Shown here: positions 45,747 to 57,364 of the stretch, piece by piece
Numbering within the stretch: the stretch's first letter is position 1
How the letters are laid out: each line of letters starts with the position of its first letter
Origin: Pelodera strongyloides
Taxonomy: Eukaryota > Nematoda > Chromadorea > Rhabditida > Rhabditidae
DNA length: 64,000 nucleotides
Assembly: GCA_036852015.1 (NCBI GenBank)
Contig: JAANDG010000314.1
Location: 1 to 64,000 of the forward strand
Direction of reading: 5' to 3'
Translations under genes and position numbers: made by a program
The notes under the pieces: generated by a model
Seen by the model: only the letters and a program-made list of their open reading frames with translations
What the model was told of the DNA's origin: nothing
The model's database searches: none

Positions 45747-48700
45747 ATGCTGCGAGCAAAACATACATCGCTGTTAATCGCAGTGCTATGTAAGTTGACG
45801 CGTTAGGCTTTAGGCTTAGGCTTAGGCTTATGTGACTTATCTTTGTTGGATTTTTTAGTTAATGCCACATTTGCATTAACATAGGTCTTTAAAAATAACC
45901 TTACTGTAAGTGTAGGTGTTCATTTAGAGCTCCGATTGGTAGACCATTTTAAACGAACATAAACACATCGGTTAAAGTGAAATACCTGCCGGTTTTTGAA
46001 ACGCATCTCAAGTACTTGCCTTTATATGCTTTTATGCTAATTTGCTCGAACTGAGCTCGATTTTTTATTCTAATTTATCTTCATTTGCATACGCTGGATA
46101 AGAATGCTGGTCTACTCGATGTGTTTCAAAAACCGGCCGGCATTTCACTTTAACCAAAACAAAATTACACAAAATTACAGACGCACTCGGCACCGCAACA
46201 ATATTTATCACTTTTCGCACATCAACGGTTATGATGCTACCTTTCGGTGGTAAATCTCTGGCAGAATCCGAAATTTCAACGGAAAACGCTCAAAATGACA
46301 CAAAAATAGAAAGCGACATGGAAAGTCCCGAGAGCACGTAAGCCTTTTTTTGTATACATCAGTGTTGATTCGTTTCAAAAAAAACCTTAATTTATGGAAA
46401 TAACTATTTAAGTTTCTAACCTTTAAAGGGATAGTTGTTTTATAAAGCGAGGTCGCTTAACTTTTGAGCTTGCTCCTGGCTCGAGGAGCAAAGAAAATTT
46501 ACCCCAATTTCCGCATCGAAAGGCAGTCGCGCCGGAGATGGTGGTGTGAGAAATTTACTATATGTACATAGTACATTTTTACAGCTGATGCGAAATTGTT
46601 TGTCTACCGTATTATTAGTGAAAATTTGTTTCATACAAAAGAATAAGAACAAATAATGAAAAGGTCACGACAGCAATACTTTAAAAGCAAACGTGGTCTG
46701 TTAACAATACAACACTATCAAACCTTTTTATTTTTTGTAAAGTTTCTGTAAAGATTGTAAAGTTTCTGTAAAGATGGAAATGTACTATGTACATGTAGTA
46801 AATTTCGCACACCACCATCTACGGCGCGATTGCCTTTCTACACACAACCATAACGAACGAACGAACCAAGACGAAAACGTTTTTAGTGTTTTGAACAAGA
46901 TGCTTGAATCCACATCATCGATCCCTGAATCGAGCACGTTGAATTTTGGAAATATAGAATATTCTCTGAAGTTTCGCAATGTGAACTTCAACCTCTCATA
47001 TCTTATGAGACCATCGGTATGTTAATTCGTTCTTTTCTTTACAGAATATTTGGTTTGACCCATTTGGAGAAAAGTCACCGATAAAAAGCACCATGTCTAC
47101 GACCAATGTGAGCCTTTTGGCCGCGAAACGTTTGATTTATCCCGAGTAAATGTTGGCCCGAAAAGGTTGCGCATGAACGTTGTGACTATGTGGCGCGAAC
47201 TGCAACGAGTTGGTTTTGTTGGAAAAAAAATGTCTGATCCCCCCCTCCGCGGTGTTCGCTTTTGCTTTTCGCAATTGAGGACAACTTTTAAGCAACTTTT
47301 TTTCCAGACGTATTTTTTTTTAGAAAAAAAAAGAGCGTTGCTTCATCATAGTGATTCCTGTGACACTATGCACATCTGCACATCTTATTATATAAAAGAG
47401 TGACTGTACTGTGAGTTAGGACTCCTCACGGTACGGAAGTAGAATACGAATAAATTGCTCCGCCTTGGATATAAAAGAGTGCCGCAGCTCAAATTAGAAT
47501 GTTCTCGTGAAAAAGATCGGCGCATGTCTTCATTCCTAAAGATGTTCATCTACGTTAAATGGAATATGTAGGCACTCAAAATGAAGCAAAAAAAACGCGA
47601 AACTAGCGTTTCCATACTAGACGTTAATTTAAATAGGCGACTGAATATCTAAATACGAATTTGCATGCCCTGCATCTTGAATCTTGCTATTTGCCGATAT
47701 AATAAGTTGAAATTTGCTCCATCAGACCCAAATTTATGCCACGGGTCTGATTAACGCGTTTACAATGGAAAAGGCGCACTTTGTAATTCATTTTCTTTCA
47801 AGTGGGTAATTGTAGACAATTCTTTTTATTGTTTCCTTAATGGGGAACACGCATTCTATTAATACAGCTTAACTTCAAAAAGGGCCTACATATTCCCTTT
47901 AAAGGGTCAGGCCCATTTCAAATAACCCCTATTTTTGATGATTCCATCTGATTCTTCATGTCAAATATAGTAGGATACGATATTTTTCTAATTTTCAAGC
48001 GCAAAATTCACGCAGTATTCAGGTAATTTACCATTGCCAGTCATACCCAACTATTTATCGCAATTGCCACGCCCCTTCGCGCTAATTGGGCAATATGCTC
48101 TATTGGGCGTGGCAATGGCGATCTTGGCCACTCAGCGCGAAGGGGCGTGCCAACTGCGATAAATAGTTGGGTATGACTGCCCACGGTAAATTGCTGAATA
48201 GTGTGTGAATTTTGCGCTTGAAAATTAGAAAAATATTGCATCCTACTATATTTGACATGGAGAGCCAGATGGAATCATCAAAAATAGGGGTCATTTGAAA
48301 TGGGCCTGACCCTTTAAAGACGTTTTATGAGCATGCAAAGACGTAGCCGTCTGGTTTATTTACATTTGAATGCATTTAGATTGAAAATTGCCACAATCGA
48401 ACAATCCTCATTGTAGCATTGAGTGCGCCACAGGGCCGGGCACAGAGAGACGCCATAAGGAGAACTTGGGCCTCCAGGAACAATTCGCAGACATTAAAGG
48501 TAAACAATGTAAATCAGCCGGCATACATATAATGATTATTTTATATTATTACTATTTTATATTATTATTATACATATATTGATTTATTTTTAATACTTTG
48601 TGTTTCCCCGTCGTTTTCTCTGCGTCTCTCACATTAGAGAGCAATTTTGTGTAGCCAGGGAATATTTCCCCGAGCCGAGGGAATCGGAGTGGTGAATATG

Positions 48701-51700
48701 GCCTCTGGAGGGGAGGTGCCATTGTCATTGGGCCATTAGTCAGAACAATTCTTCAATCAAAATATCGGGTTTTGCAGCCGAATCATTATGCGGGCACTGG
48801 TGAAAGTAAACATTTGTTTTAAAAAAAGGTTGTACAGAACTTTCTTAAATGAGTTAGTAATCGATGAAGCCGCCTTGGTCAACTACATGTTCTCACGCGC
48901 GCAGCGCAGTAATGCGTAACCGCGTCCGCGGGAAAGAGAACGCTTTTTGACACGGGAAAGGTGGAAACGCAGAAAAGAGGGCGGGCTTGTTTCTCTGTCT
49001 CTCTAGTCTTTCAATGCAAATTTGCAATCTTTTCCTGCGGACGCGGCTGACCGCGCTGAGCACCTGTGGACCAGATCCAGGCACATCTCCTCCCATTTTT
49101 CAAGAGATTTTTCCATTTTAGTCAGACGCAGGAAAAGTTTTTTTCATCGTATCGTCTACGTCAAATAAGAAACTAATGGATTCCGTACTCGAGGAAGCGC
49201 GTACGGAAGAGGATTTAATTGTCATCTCTGCGGAAGACACCTATCCGAATTTGTTAATTAAGGTATCTCACATTCTCTTTCGTCTCGTGTATAGTCTTGG
49301 ACAATAGTTTACCGTAAACTTTATTTCCATTTGTTTCGTCGTTGTTTTAAATGTCCTTTACTCAACAAGGTACGTTTAGTATAAAGTGTGCAAGGGCAAT
49401 TCCTCAACGGTTACTCAACAGCGAATCTCGCTAGCGTCAAGTGAGTGTACCATTGTGGTAGAGAGAAAAAATTGTAATACATAGCGGAAGCTTTCTAACA
49501 AGAGTGTAAGTGAGGTAACTCTGAGCCTACAAGACACTATTTTGTGCACTTTGTTGAAAGAAACGAGGTCTGTTCGTCACGAAAGTGCGAGAAAATCGTG
49601 TAATATCATCCTCTTTCAGACTCTCACAATCTTGCATTTCAACAAGAATTTCTGTTCGACGCCGTTTGTGGCGAAGGTGAGTTCAACCGTTTAAAGCGAA
49701 CTTCCGGCCGGTTGTTGAAACACATCCATTACTTCTGCATACTTATGCAACTTATGTAAGTGGACGCAAAGTAGAATAAAAAATCGAGCTTATTCGAGCA
49801 AATTAGCATAAACGAAAGCCCGCAATTTCTTGGATATCTGGATTATTCAACTACTTTAAAGGGATAGGTTCACTAGGATTTGCACCTTTTTAAATAATTT
49901 CTATTGATAGTATGACCTATGACGGTCAAAATGCGAAAAATACATTAAATTACCTTTGCTCCCCAAGGCAGGAGAGTTTGCTCAAAAAGCTAAGCTACAT
50001 AGAATTTATAAAACAATTGGGGTACCACAGCCTAGCTAAGTGGGAAATAGCGGACCAGGGCTGGAGACGCTAGAAGATACAGGACCCTTTTATCACCCTC
50101 TGTATATCGCAACAAACTCTACACCTCAGCCCTGTCACGCTATTTCCCACTTAGCTAGGCTGCGGTACACCAAATGTTTTATAAATTCGAGGTAGTTTAG
50201 CTTTTTGAGCAAAAGGTATTTTTATTTAATTTTCGCATTGTGAAGGTTTTCGGTCATATTATCAATAGAAAGCATTCAAAAAGGTGCAAATCCTGGTGAA
50301 CCTATCCCTTTAATTCTTGTGCTGTCATTAATGATTTTGCTCTTTTTCACGATGCTCAATTTAGTGGTAATGCGGGATTTTAGTGGAAACGCAAGTTTTG
50401 TGGTGCTTGTATAATTTTGAACAGCATTGTATAATTGCAAAGGAAGAAACGCTTATAGCCTTTGTGGGGGTGGACGTTGATAGTGACTTCATTTTTCTGC
50501 ACACCTTTCTACATCTAGGTTGACGATGACGTCGTATTCCACGTTGACCGTCTAGTGCATCAAATACACAAAGGAATGTTGGTTACCAATTTTCCCGCAT
50601 TTTATGGAAGACTTTGGACTTCATCCACACCATTCAGGAATCAAACACATAAATGGTAAGGTCATAGTGGTATTGCCTTTATATCAAGTCCGCACAACGT
50701 ACGGGTATTCCAATGGGTGTGCGGGAATAATAATTTATTACATCACAAAGATGCGCACTAAAATATGTAATACAAAAAACACAATTCAGACAGAGAAACG
50801 GTAAAAAATGGACATGTGTACAGGTAAGAGGAAATTCTGCGTTTGCTACACAATTGGTGCGCCCAGAAGCAATCCATAAAACACATATTAATTTTCGGAT
50901 GAATTTACCTCTTTCGCACACAACTTCGGCAACTCCCAATAGTCAATAATGTGCGTTGTGTACCAGGTCTAAATTTCTAAACAAACAATCCAGATAATTT
51001 AGGTATGTTTCCGAGAAAGACTTTGAAGGAAAGAAGTACCCCCCATTTTGTGGTGGGCCCGCATATGTGGCAAATAATAAAGCGGCCGTGAGGACTATAG
51101 ACAACCTCAGCAGCTTCAATATTGTCTACGTGAGTGCTACATTTTATTTAGTAGATACATACATATTCATGTGATCAAAATCGCACTGCATAACGCCTAC
51201 AACTCATAGGAAACGAAATCAGAGAAAAACCGTCGTTGGCATATCACCAAATGTTTTTTTTACCGAAAAACCGAAACCGACTGGTAACTGGTTCGCGACT
51301 TGTTCGTGACCATTTGGTGACCATGTAAAGACTTTCGATGAAATTTGGTCACGAGTTGGTCTCGGATTGGTCATCAAATGGGTACACCCATTTCCAAACT
51401 AGAGTGACGCACATTTGCTCGATGATTGTGAAAACGGCCACATTACGGCAACATTACGGCGGGAAAGTTACGCACCAGAACCCTCCCAAGGAAATAGGTA
51501 GACAGGAGGCTGTGAACGCAACTGACGGACACGATAAACAACATGTGGTGTAACTTGCGAAAGCAGATTCCTCCATCATAAAAGTCGAAAATTTCTTGTG
51601 AGCTGCTCATGAGGGTTGGTTAAATTCCATCACTTCATCACTTCAGCTAAATCCTATCACTTCAGTTAGAAGACGTGTTTGTAACAGGAATTGTGGCGCA

Positions 51701-52427
51701 AAAGTCCGGAATTCGACGGATAAACATGCCTAAAACATTCGCACTTCGACCGCACACGAATTTGGTGAGATTCCCTTTTATTTTACGTGTGGTATGCTCT
51801 TTATAAAGGAACATCAGCTGGGGCTAAGGTAGTAATAATTTATTGGTAATGAAACAACACAAATAAGAACATGCACAATAATTCAAATACTACATAAAAA
51901 ACCAAATGGTTACCCTAAGATGAAGTGCTTTACGACGTGAAGTGCCTTACGACAGACACTGCGCTCTGTTTTTTTTTGGCCAACGTGGCTTTATCGATTA
52001 CTTATTATTATAGTAGGAATAGGATATGGAATAGCATTCTATAAACGTTAGGACTACGTGGCACGAACTGTAATGAAAATGTCATAATGAAAAACGACAA
52101 AAATTAAAATGACTTTGTTAAACGTAAAACGCACAACAGTCGTCACACTGAAAATGTAAGACTAACAATAATCCTGCGCTCATCTTAAGGTAAAACCGAT
52201 TACGTGTAGGCTTAAGCACAATTACCTGTTAGTTATCAGTTCCCACATAATGAGATTTATTATTCCAAATCTCATACTTACAGTACGACAAGAAGGTAAA
52301 ATGCGACTCAGATCGTGTACCGTACCTTCTCTCGGTTCATGGATATAAGAACCAAACGTCGATGGAAACGGCATGGCAGAAGTTAAGCAATGTGAAATGC
52401 CAGATAATCACTGATAGATGGCGGTAG
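45747..52427 (+). CDS. GT31 family glycosyltransferase (beta-1,3-galactosyltransferase-like), GT31-1
   Basis: Ten exons: 45747-45789, 46181-46337, 46887-47016, 48380-48499, 49122-49262, 49620-49676, 50519-50655, 51003-51129, 51666-51764 and 52284-52427. All junction phases agree, giving 384 aa. Residues 1-30 (MLRAKHTSLLIAVLYALGTA and on) form a type II signal anchor, so the enzyme should sit in the Golgi membrane with a lumenal catalytic part. GT31 hallmarks are R133-DAIRRTW-140, the metal-binding VDDDVVF with DDD at 218-220, FCGGPAYV, and EDVFVTG at 306-312. The family transfers galactose or a related sugar from UDP-sugar to glycans; the acceptor cannot be deduced. The start and exon 3 acceptor (TTTTTAG) were chosen by alignment with GT31-2. 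Introns are large because they hold MITEs of families A, B, C, D and E. Confidence 0.88.
45803..45830 (+). repeat. Interstitial telomeric repeat (TTAGGC)n
   Basis: TTAGGC, then TTTAGGC and two further TTAGGC units, starting 13 bases after the exon 1 donor of GT31-1. TTAGGC is the standard nematode telomere unit. Confidence 0.85.
45972..46153. mobile_element. MITE family A, copy 6
   Basis: Sits in GT31-1 intron 1, ending 28 bases before exon 2. Ends TTAAAGTGAAATACCTGCCG and CCGGCCGGCATTTCACTTTAA. Confidence 0.85.
47388..48355. mobile_element. Repeat family E, copy 2, with nested MITE B
   Basis: Starts AAAAGAGTGACTGTACTGTG and ends GACGTAGCCGTCTGG. It shares TATAAAAGAGTGCCGCAGCTC with copy 1 and is interrupted by MITE B copy 1 (47899-48319). 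All of it lies in intron 3 of GT31-1. Confidence 0.65.
47899..48319. mobile_element. MITE family B, copy 1
   Basis: An almost perfect palindrome of about 420 bp. CCTTTAAAGGGTCAGGCCCA at the left pairs with TGGGCCTGACCCTTTAAAG at the right. The inner arms carry GCCACGCCCCTTCGCGC / GCGCGAAGGGGCGTGCC. Confidence 0.88.
48600..48706. mobile_element. MITE family C, copy 2 (left end missing)
   Basis: TTTCCCCGTCGTTTTCTCTG to GGAGTGGTGAATATGGCCTC parallels the right part of copy 4. Located in GT31-1 intron 4. Confidence 0.6.
48893..49067. mobile_element. MITE family D, copy 2
   Basis: Matches 40412-40591: CGCGTCCGCGGGAAAGAG, CTTTTTGACACGGGAAAGG and CCTGCGGACGCGG. Located in GT31-1 intron 4, ending about 55 bp before exon 5. 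Confidence 0.75.
49690..49822. mobile_element. MITE family A, copy 7 (right end missing)
   Basis: Begins TTTAAAGCGAACTTCCGGCC and has the ATTCGAGCAAATTAGCATAA centre, but no right terminal repeat follows. In GT31-1 intron 6. Confidence 0.7.
49855..50314. mobile_element. MITE family B, copy 2
   Basis: TTTAAAGGGATAGGTTCACT at the left pairs with GGTGAACCTATCCCTTTAA at the right. The inner arms have CTAGCTAAGTGGGAAATAGC and its complement. In GT31-1 intron 6. Confidence 0.88.
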
Positions 52428-52636
52428 TAAATTAATAAATTGAATTGAGAATACTGTATACCTGATACTTTTGCTATACCTTTAGAATGAATGGATCTAG
52501 TAACTCCGTTTGTCTAGTATTTCACTCCCTGGGTGAGACTTCAAATAATTTGGTTTTGGTAAAGTATTTTCTCAATTCTTTCCTATATATTCACTTACAC
52601 ACAAAGTAAAATGACGAATTTGAAGTGACTGCGTTC

Positions 52637-53105
52637 CTTTAAAGGGATAGGTTCACCTCAAATCACCCCTCTTTTTATTGTTTTTATTAATAATAACACA
52701 AGTATCATTCCCAATGAAAAGTAAATCAATCACAGAACAATACGCCTCGCAGAAGAAGCTTCCTTTATTGGAAACTGGGTGATCGGAAGCTAAAACTTAA
52801 ACTCAAAAACATATACCGTACACAGATCGCGCGGGCTAATGGCAATTAGCCAAGTTACAAACTACACTCGGAAGGACATTATTTCCCACGGTGTATTATC
52901 ATTTAATGGCTTGGTCGAGTTCGTAACTTGGCTAATTGCTATTAGCCCGCGTGATCTGTGTATACGGTATTAGTTTTTGCGTTTAAATTTTGGCTTCCGA
53001 TCACCTAGTTTCCAATAAAGGAAGCTTCTTCTGCGAGGCGTATGGCGCTATTATTAATAAAAACAATAAAAAGAGAGGTGATTTGAGATGAACCTATCCC
53101 TTCAA
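52637..53105. mobile_element. MITE family B, copy 3
   Basis: CCTTTAAAGGGATAGGTTCA at the left pairs with TGAACCTATCCCTTCAAG at the right. Inner arms share GGAAGCTTCTTCTGCGAGGC and its complement. Just downstream of GT31-1. Confidence 0.88.
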
Positions 53106-53805
53106 GACTAAACACCAATTACAATAACCACTACGTTACAATTTGAACAATATGTTTTCATAGTTATTAATGTTTACCAAAACACTACGTGTTCCAAACT
53201 TATATTTTTTTATTATACGGGTCGATCAATAAAATTGTGTTCTTATGTGTGTGTGTGTTTCTTTTTGTGTCTTTATATCTTTCTTATTATGACTAGTCTA
53301 GAATTTTCTGAGTTGAGTTGATGTACATTTTTGTGCTCAAAATAGTTGGATGAAATAGAGAGGGACAAGAATCGTATTTTTCATTTCGCTTCGATGCAAC
53401 CTTCTTTCTTCAAAAAATATGCATGTCAGGAAAATTTGCATACACTTTTCGATTTAATGCGAGGCGCTATGAAAATATTCCGCGCGGCGTTAAAAAAATA
53501 TCAAAAAAATTGATTCTTCTGTAGTTTACATTCATTCTTCTATTCTCTAACATTTTATGTCTCTATTTGGTTGTCACGTGAATTTATGAAAAAAGCTCTA
53601 CTTTGACATGTTACATAGTGTTATTACCTTTCATACTTGTTGAATTCATATGTTTTTAATATATGAAGAAACAAATTATTATTAGACACAATAAACTCTT
53701 TTGGTTGAACAGGTAGCTGTCTCTACATCCCGAACCTACAATACACAAACACAACATCAAAAATATCAGTCCATCTCCAAGTCTCCAATCGATAGTGGCC
53801 CCAGG
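53106..53805. other. Between the GT31 genes, no gene seen
   Basis: AT-rich intergenic sequence leading to GT31-2. AATAAACTC near 53690 is the only poly(A)-like string noted. Confidence 0.5.
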
Positions 53806-55138
53806 ATGCGATATCGATCTAAAATCAAATATGTGCTAACAGCGGCGTTATGTAAGTCCTTGCTCGTTAAATTCTGTCCCATTGGTATCGTAAGTACTAC
53901 TTCAAATTAACCTTAGTTGAGCAAAAACCAACCAGACAGGATCCTTTGATGGCAAACGACTTCATGTCAACGCTAGTGTAAGCTTCCCGTAGGACATAGA
54001 CGTGGTGTAAGTGCTCAACTAACAATATGAGACCAAATTGAAAGATCCTAATCCTATTCCTCAGTGACAACATGAATAGGGAATGGAAATGCATGTTCCC
54101 CACCCGAACGTATCTACCAAATCTGCGCATTAACTAGCAAAGGCTCTACTGTTCAGCCAACAAACTTCGTAGGAATATTGACTATCACTCCCTTTACCTT
54201 CACTTTTTCCCTCTTTACGTATAATTACAGACTCTCTATGCTTGGCCACACTCTTTTCAACGTTTCTAAAAACTACAAACCCACGGTCTGCGAAACGAGA
54301 AGCAGAAGAAGCAAATATTGAATATGCACTAATATTCAAAGATCGTGTCTTCAATCTCACATATAAGTACATGCCTTCGGTAAGGATAAGTTACTTATTT
54401 TACGTACCCGTCTTAGCACTAAGGGCATTAGATACGGTATGGTACTTGGGAACGAGAACTCTTTCGATTTCTCTGGAAGACTATAAAGACGCAAAGTTGA
54501 TTTAAATCCCTCTAGCAGCGCTGCTATACCTTCTATATTCACGACTGGTCTTCTGAAGCCTGAAGGAATAATGTAGATTGTACCTTATACCCCGGCATTC
54601 GATGCCCATGTGTTTTATCATAGGTCCGTGGCCACGTCCATGACATTTGCTTTTATCCTGCAAAGCTGTATTTATATAAGTCATTTCAGCAAATCCAGAA
54701 CTGTGAAAATCTAACGCTCGCTGTTGCCGTCCTGAGCCGGCCGGAGAATGGTCTACATAGAGAGGCAATAAGAGAGACATGGGCCTCGAAGAACAGTTCA
54801 TATTCACTAAAGGTAACCTTTTCTGTTGGAACGTCAAAGCTTTACCATCCTTTGCCAAGTTGCGCCCAATCCGCAAAGTTTCTTATGTAAGGTCTCAAAC
54901 TTGTTTCCGTTGCTATGTTAGCTAATTATATAATACTACTATATTCAGTCTGACACCGCCAAGGTGTTCTTCATAGTGGGGACTACATCCAATATGAATG
55001 TTATGAAGTCAGTAATGGGCGAAGTTGCTACAAAGAAAGATTTGATAGTGATTTCAGCAGAAGACACCTACCATAACCTGGTTATAAAGGTTGCTGAAAT
55101 ACTTTTTTTTTAATTATGTTTGCGTGTGCGCGTGCGTA

Positions 55139-55224
<86 letters not shown>

Positions 55225-57364
55225 AGGGGGTTGTGTATGTGTTATATGTATGTGTGTGTGTGTGTGTGTGCGTATATGCTTCTGTTGTGTATATGTGTGT
55301 GAGTGCGTAAAAAAAAAACATTTTTAGGCGCTTACTATCCTACACTTCAACAAGAACTACTGTTCGGCACCGTATATTGCAAAGGTATTAATATTAATTT
55401 TAAACTAGCATAAAAACTAAAAAAAAACTCTTGTAATCGTTTTGCTTGTCTCTCATAAAGCATAACGACGCCGGTAAGTAAGACATATATTATACTATTT
55501 ACATTTTATTATATATGTTGTAGAATATATAAATAGAATTTCAAGCAATATTTCAACTTACGCCGTGGAGTTTAAGTCAAGAAAACAGTACTCTAAACAC
55601 TAAAACGATTCACTTTTTTCCAAAACGAATTTCTTCCCAGGTCGACGATGACGTTGTTTTCCACATTGTCCGCCTAATGCACTTGATTCACAGAGGCATT
55701 CTAGCAAATCAGAAACCAACTTTTTATGGGAAAGTCTGGAAATCGTCGGAACCGGTTCGCAATAAATCCGACAAATGGTGAGTGATTGGGTATATTCACA
55801 TATCGTAACATCACGGTGGCCCGGTTTGGACTCTGGACCAAAAGGAACGCGGAATTTGCTTACGTATAGGAGGGGTTCGCATCTTTGCGCGCTAAATTGT
55901 GGTGTGTGAATATTCAACCGACCAGATCATCGTCCACTTTTCGATGTCGTATAGATTTGTCTGCTTTCCTGCTCCATCTGCACCAAAACACATTGCACAT
56001 TGCACATGTAGCATCTTTTTGCCGTTGGTCTGCACTCTTTAAAGTCTAGACGTCAGTGAATTTTTGTATATTATTGTTTTTGCTTGAGGTATGTTTCCTA
56101 TGGACAGTATATTGGGCTCAAGTATCCTCCATTTTGTGGTGGTCCCGCTTATATTGCAAATCATAAAGCGGCAGTGAAAACAATCGAAGGCCTTGGTAGA
56201 TTCGAATTTCTACACGTGAGCAGTATTTTATATTACATTCATTTTCAAGATTATGGAAATATGTTTGGTAATGAACTTAACACCTTTTAATCTTTTAAAG
56301 TAGAACGAAAAAGGCAATAACAAGATGTTGTGAAATGTGAAATAAATTATAGGAAAGATTACAATAAACATCTTTATAACTATTATTTTTGGCTTAACTC
56401 TGGGCGGTTAGGTCAGTTCGATCGAGACTGTATAGAATAATAATGATAATTTATTGCATAACAAGGATGCGCACAAAATATTATACTTAAAATATAAAAT
56501 ACACTCAAGACATCGAAACGGTAATTAGGGACAAGTATGCGGAATTTCTTGATTTAGCACTGTAACCCAGGTACCTTTACGCTATCGACTCTAACACACA
56601 TGAGGAGCGTAACAAGAGTAGAAGATGCTCGCAACTGGAGGCCCACCTAGTCGATATTTATAGTCATGTTCCATTCGCTCCTTCAAAATGTTCTAATTTA
56701 TAATTTACAATTTTATGTTCCAATTTTGTATTTATAGTTGGAAGACGTGTTCATCACAGGAATTATGGCAGAGACGAACGGAATCGAACGGATAAGCATG
56801 CGAAAGTCATTCGCCTTCAAACCTTATATTGGAATGGTGAGCAGACACATAATACCGTAGCCTTCCATTAGCAAGCACGGGCTCAGCTATCCTCTTGATG
56901 CTCACGCTTAGAGCTGGGCACACGCCTTCATCTGTAGCTTGGGCAACTACGGAACAAGGGCGCAGTGTTTATTGGAACTTACTTAACCTTGACACGTGCC
57001 TCAGAGGCCATATTCATCACTGCGATTCCCTCGGGGAAATATTCCCTGAGGGACAGAAAACAGTATTCCAACGTGAGGCAAGCATAGAAAAAGACGGGGA
57101 ATGGAGTGGTGAATATGGCCTATAGTCATGCAGATCATGCATAGAATATTCCAGGTTCGAAAGCCTAGTTTTCCACACATTCAAAGCTATTTGACAGAAA
57201 TCATAGATCTCAAATACTTACAGTACGGAAAGAAGGTAAAGTGCGATAGCGACAGGATTCCGTATCTACTCGCAGTTCATGGGTGGCCCAATCAAACACT
57301 AATACACATAGGATGGCAGAAGTTGAAGACAATTAAATGCCGGATTATCACTAATAAATGGTAA
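53806..57364 (+). CDS. GT31 family glycosyltransferase (beta-1,3-galactosyltransferase-like), GT31-2
   Basis: Nine exons: 53806-53851, 54231-54379, 54690-54812, 54949-55089, 55328-55384, 55641-55777, 56089-56215, 56738-56836 and 57224-57364, giving 339 aa with consistent phases. It is the tandem paralogue of GT31-1: exons 3-8 equal exons 4-9 of GT31-1, almost all with identical lengths. N-terminal residues 9-27 are a signal anchor (YVLTAALYSLCLATLFSTF). Hallmarks are REAIRETW at 89-96, VDDDVVF with DDD at 174-176, FCGGPAYI, and EDVFITG at 262-268. The last exon (YGKKVKCDSDRIPYLLAVHG and on to NKW) is aligned with that of GT31-1 (YDKKVKCDSDRVPYLLSVHG). GT31-1 has an additional intron and a longer stem between the anchor and catalytic domain. 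The sugar acceptor is not predictable from sequence alone. Confidence 0.92.
55140..55270. repeat. (GT)n microsatellite in GT31-2 intron 4
   Basis: About 40 uninterrupted GT units (55140-55220), then a short gap and a further run. The open frames across it are repeat artefacts. Confidence 0.97.
57001..57122. mobile_element. MITE family C, copy 3
   Basis: AGAGGCCATATTCATCACTG at the left pairs with GAGTGGTGAATATGGCCT at the right. In intron 8 of GT31-2, opposite in orientation to the other copies. Confidence 0.8.

Noticed and set aside
55082..55321. Cys/Val or Thr/His repeat open frames
   Set aside because: They are translations of a (GT)n microsatellite inside a GT31-2 intron.
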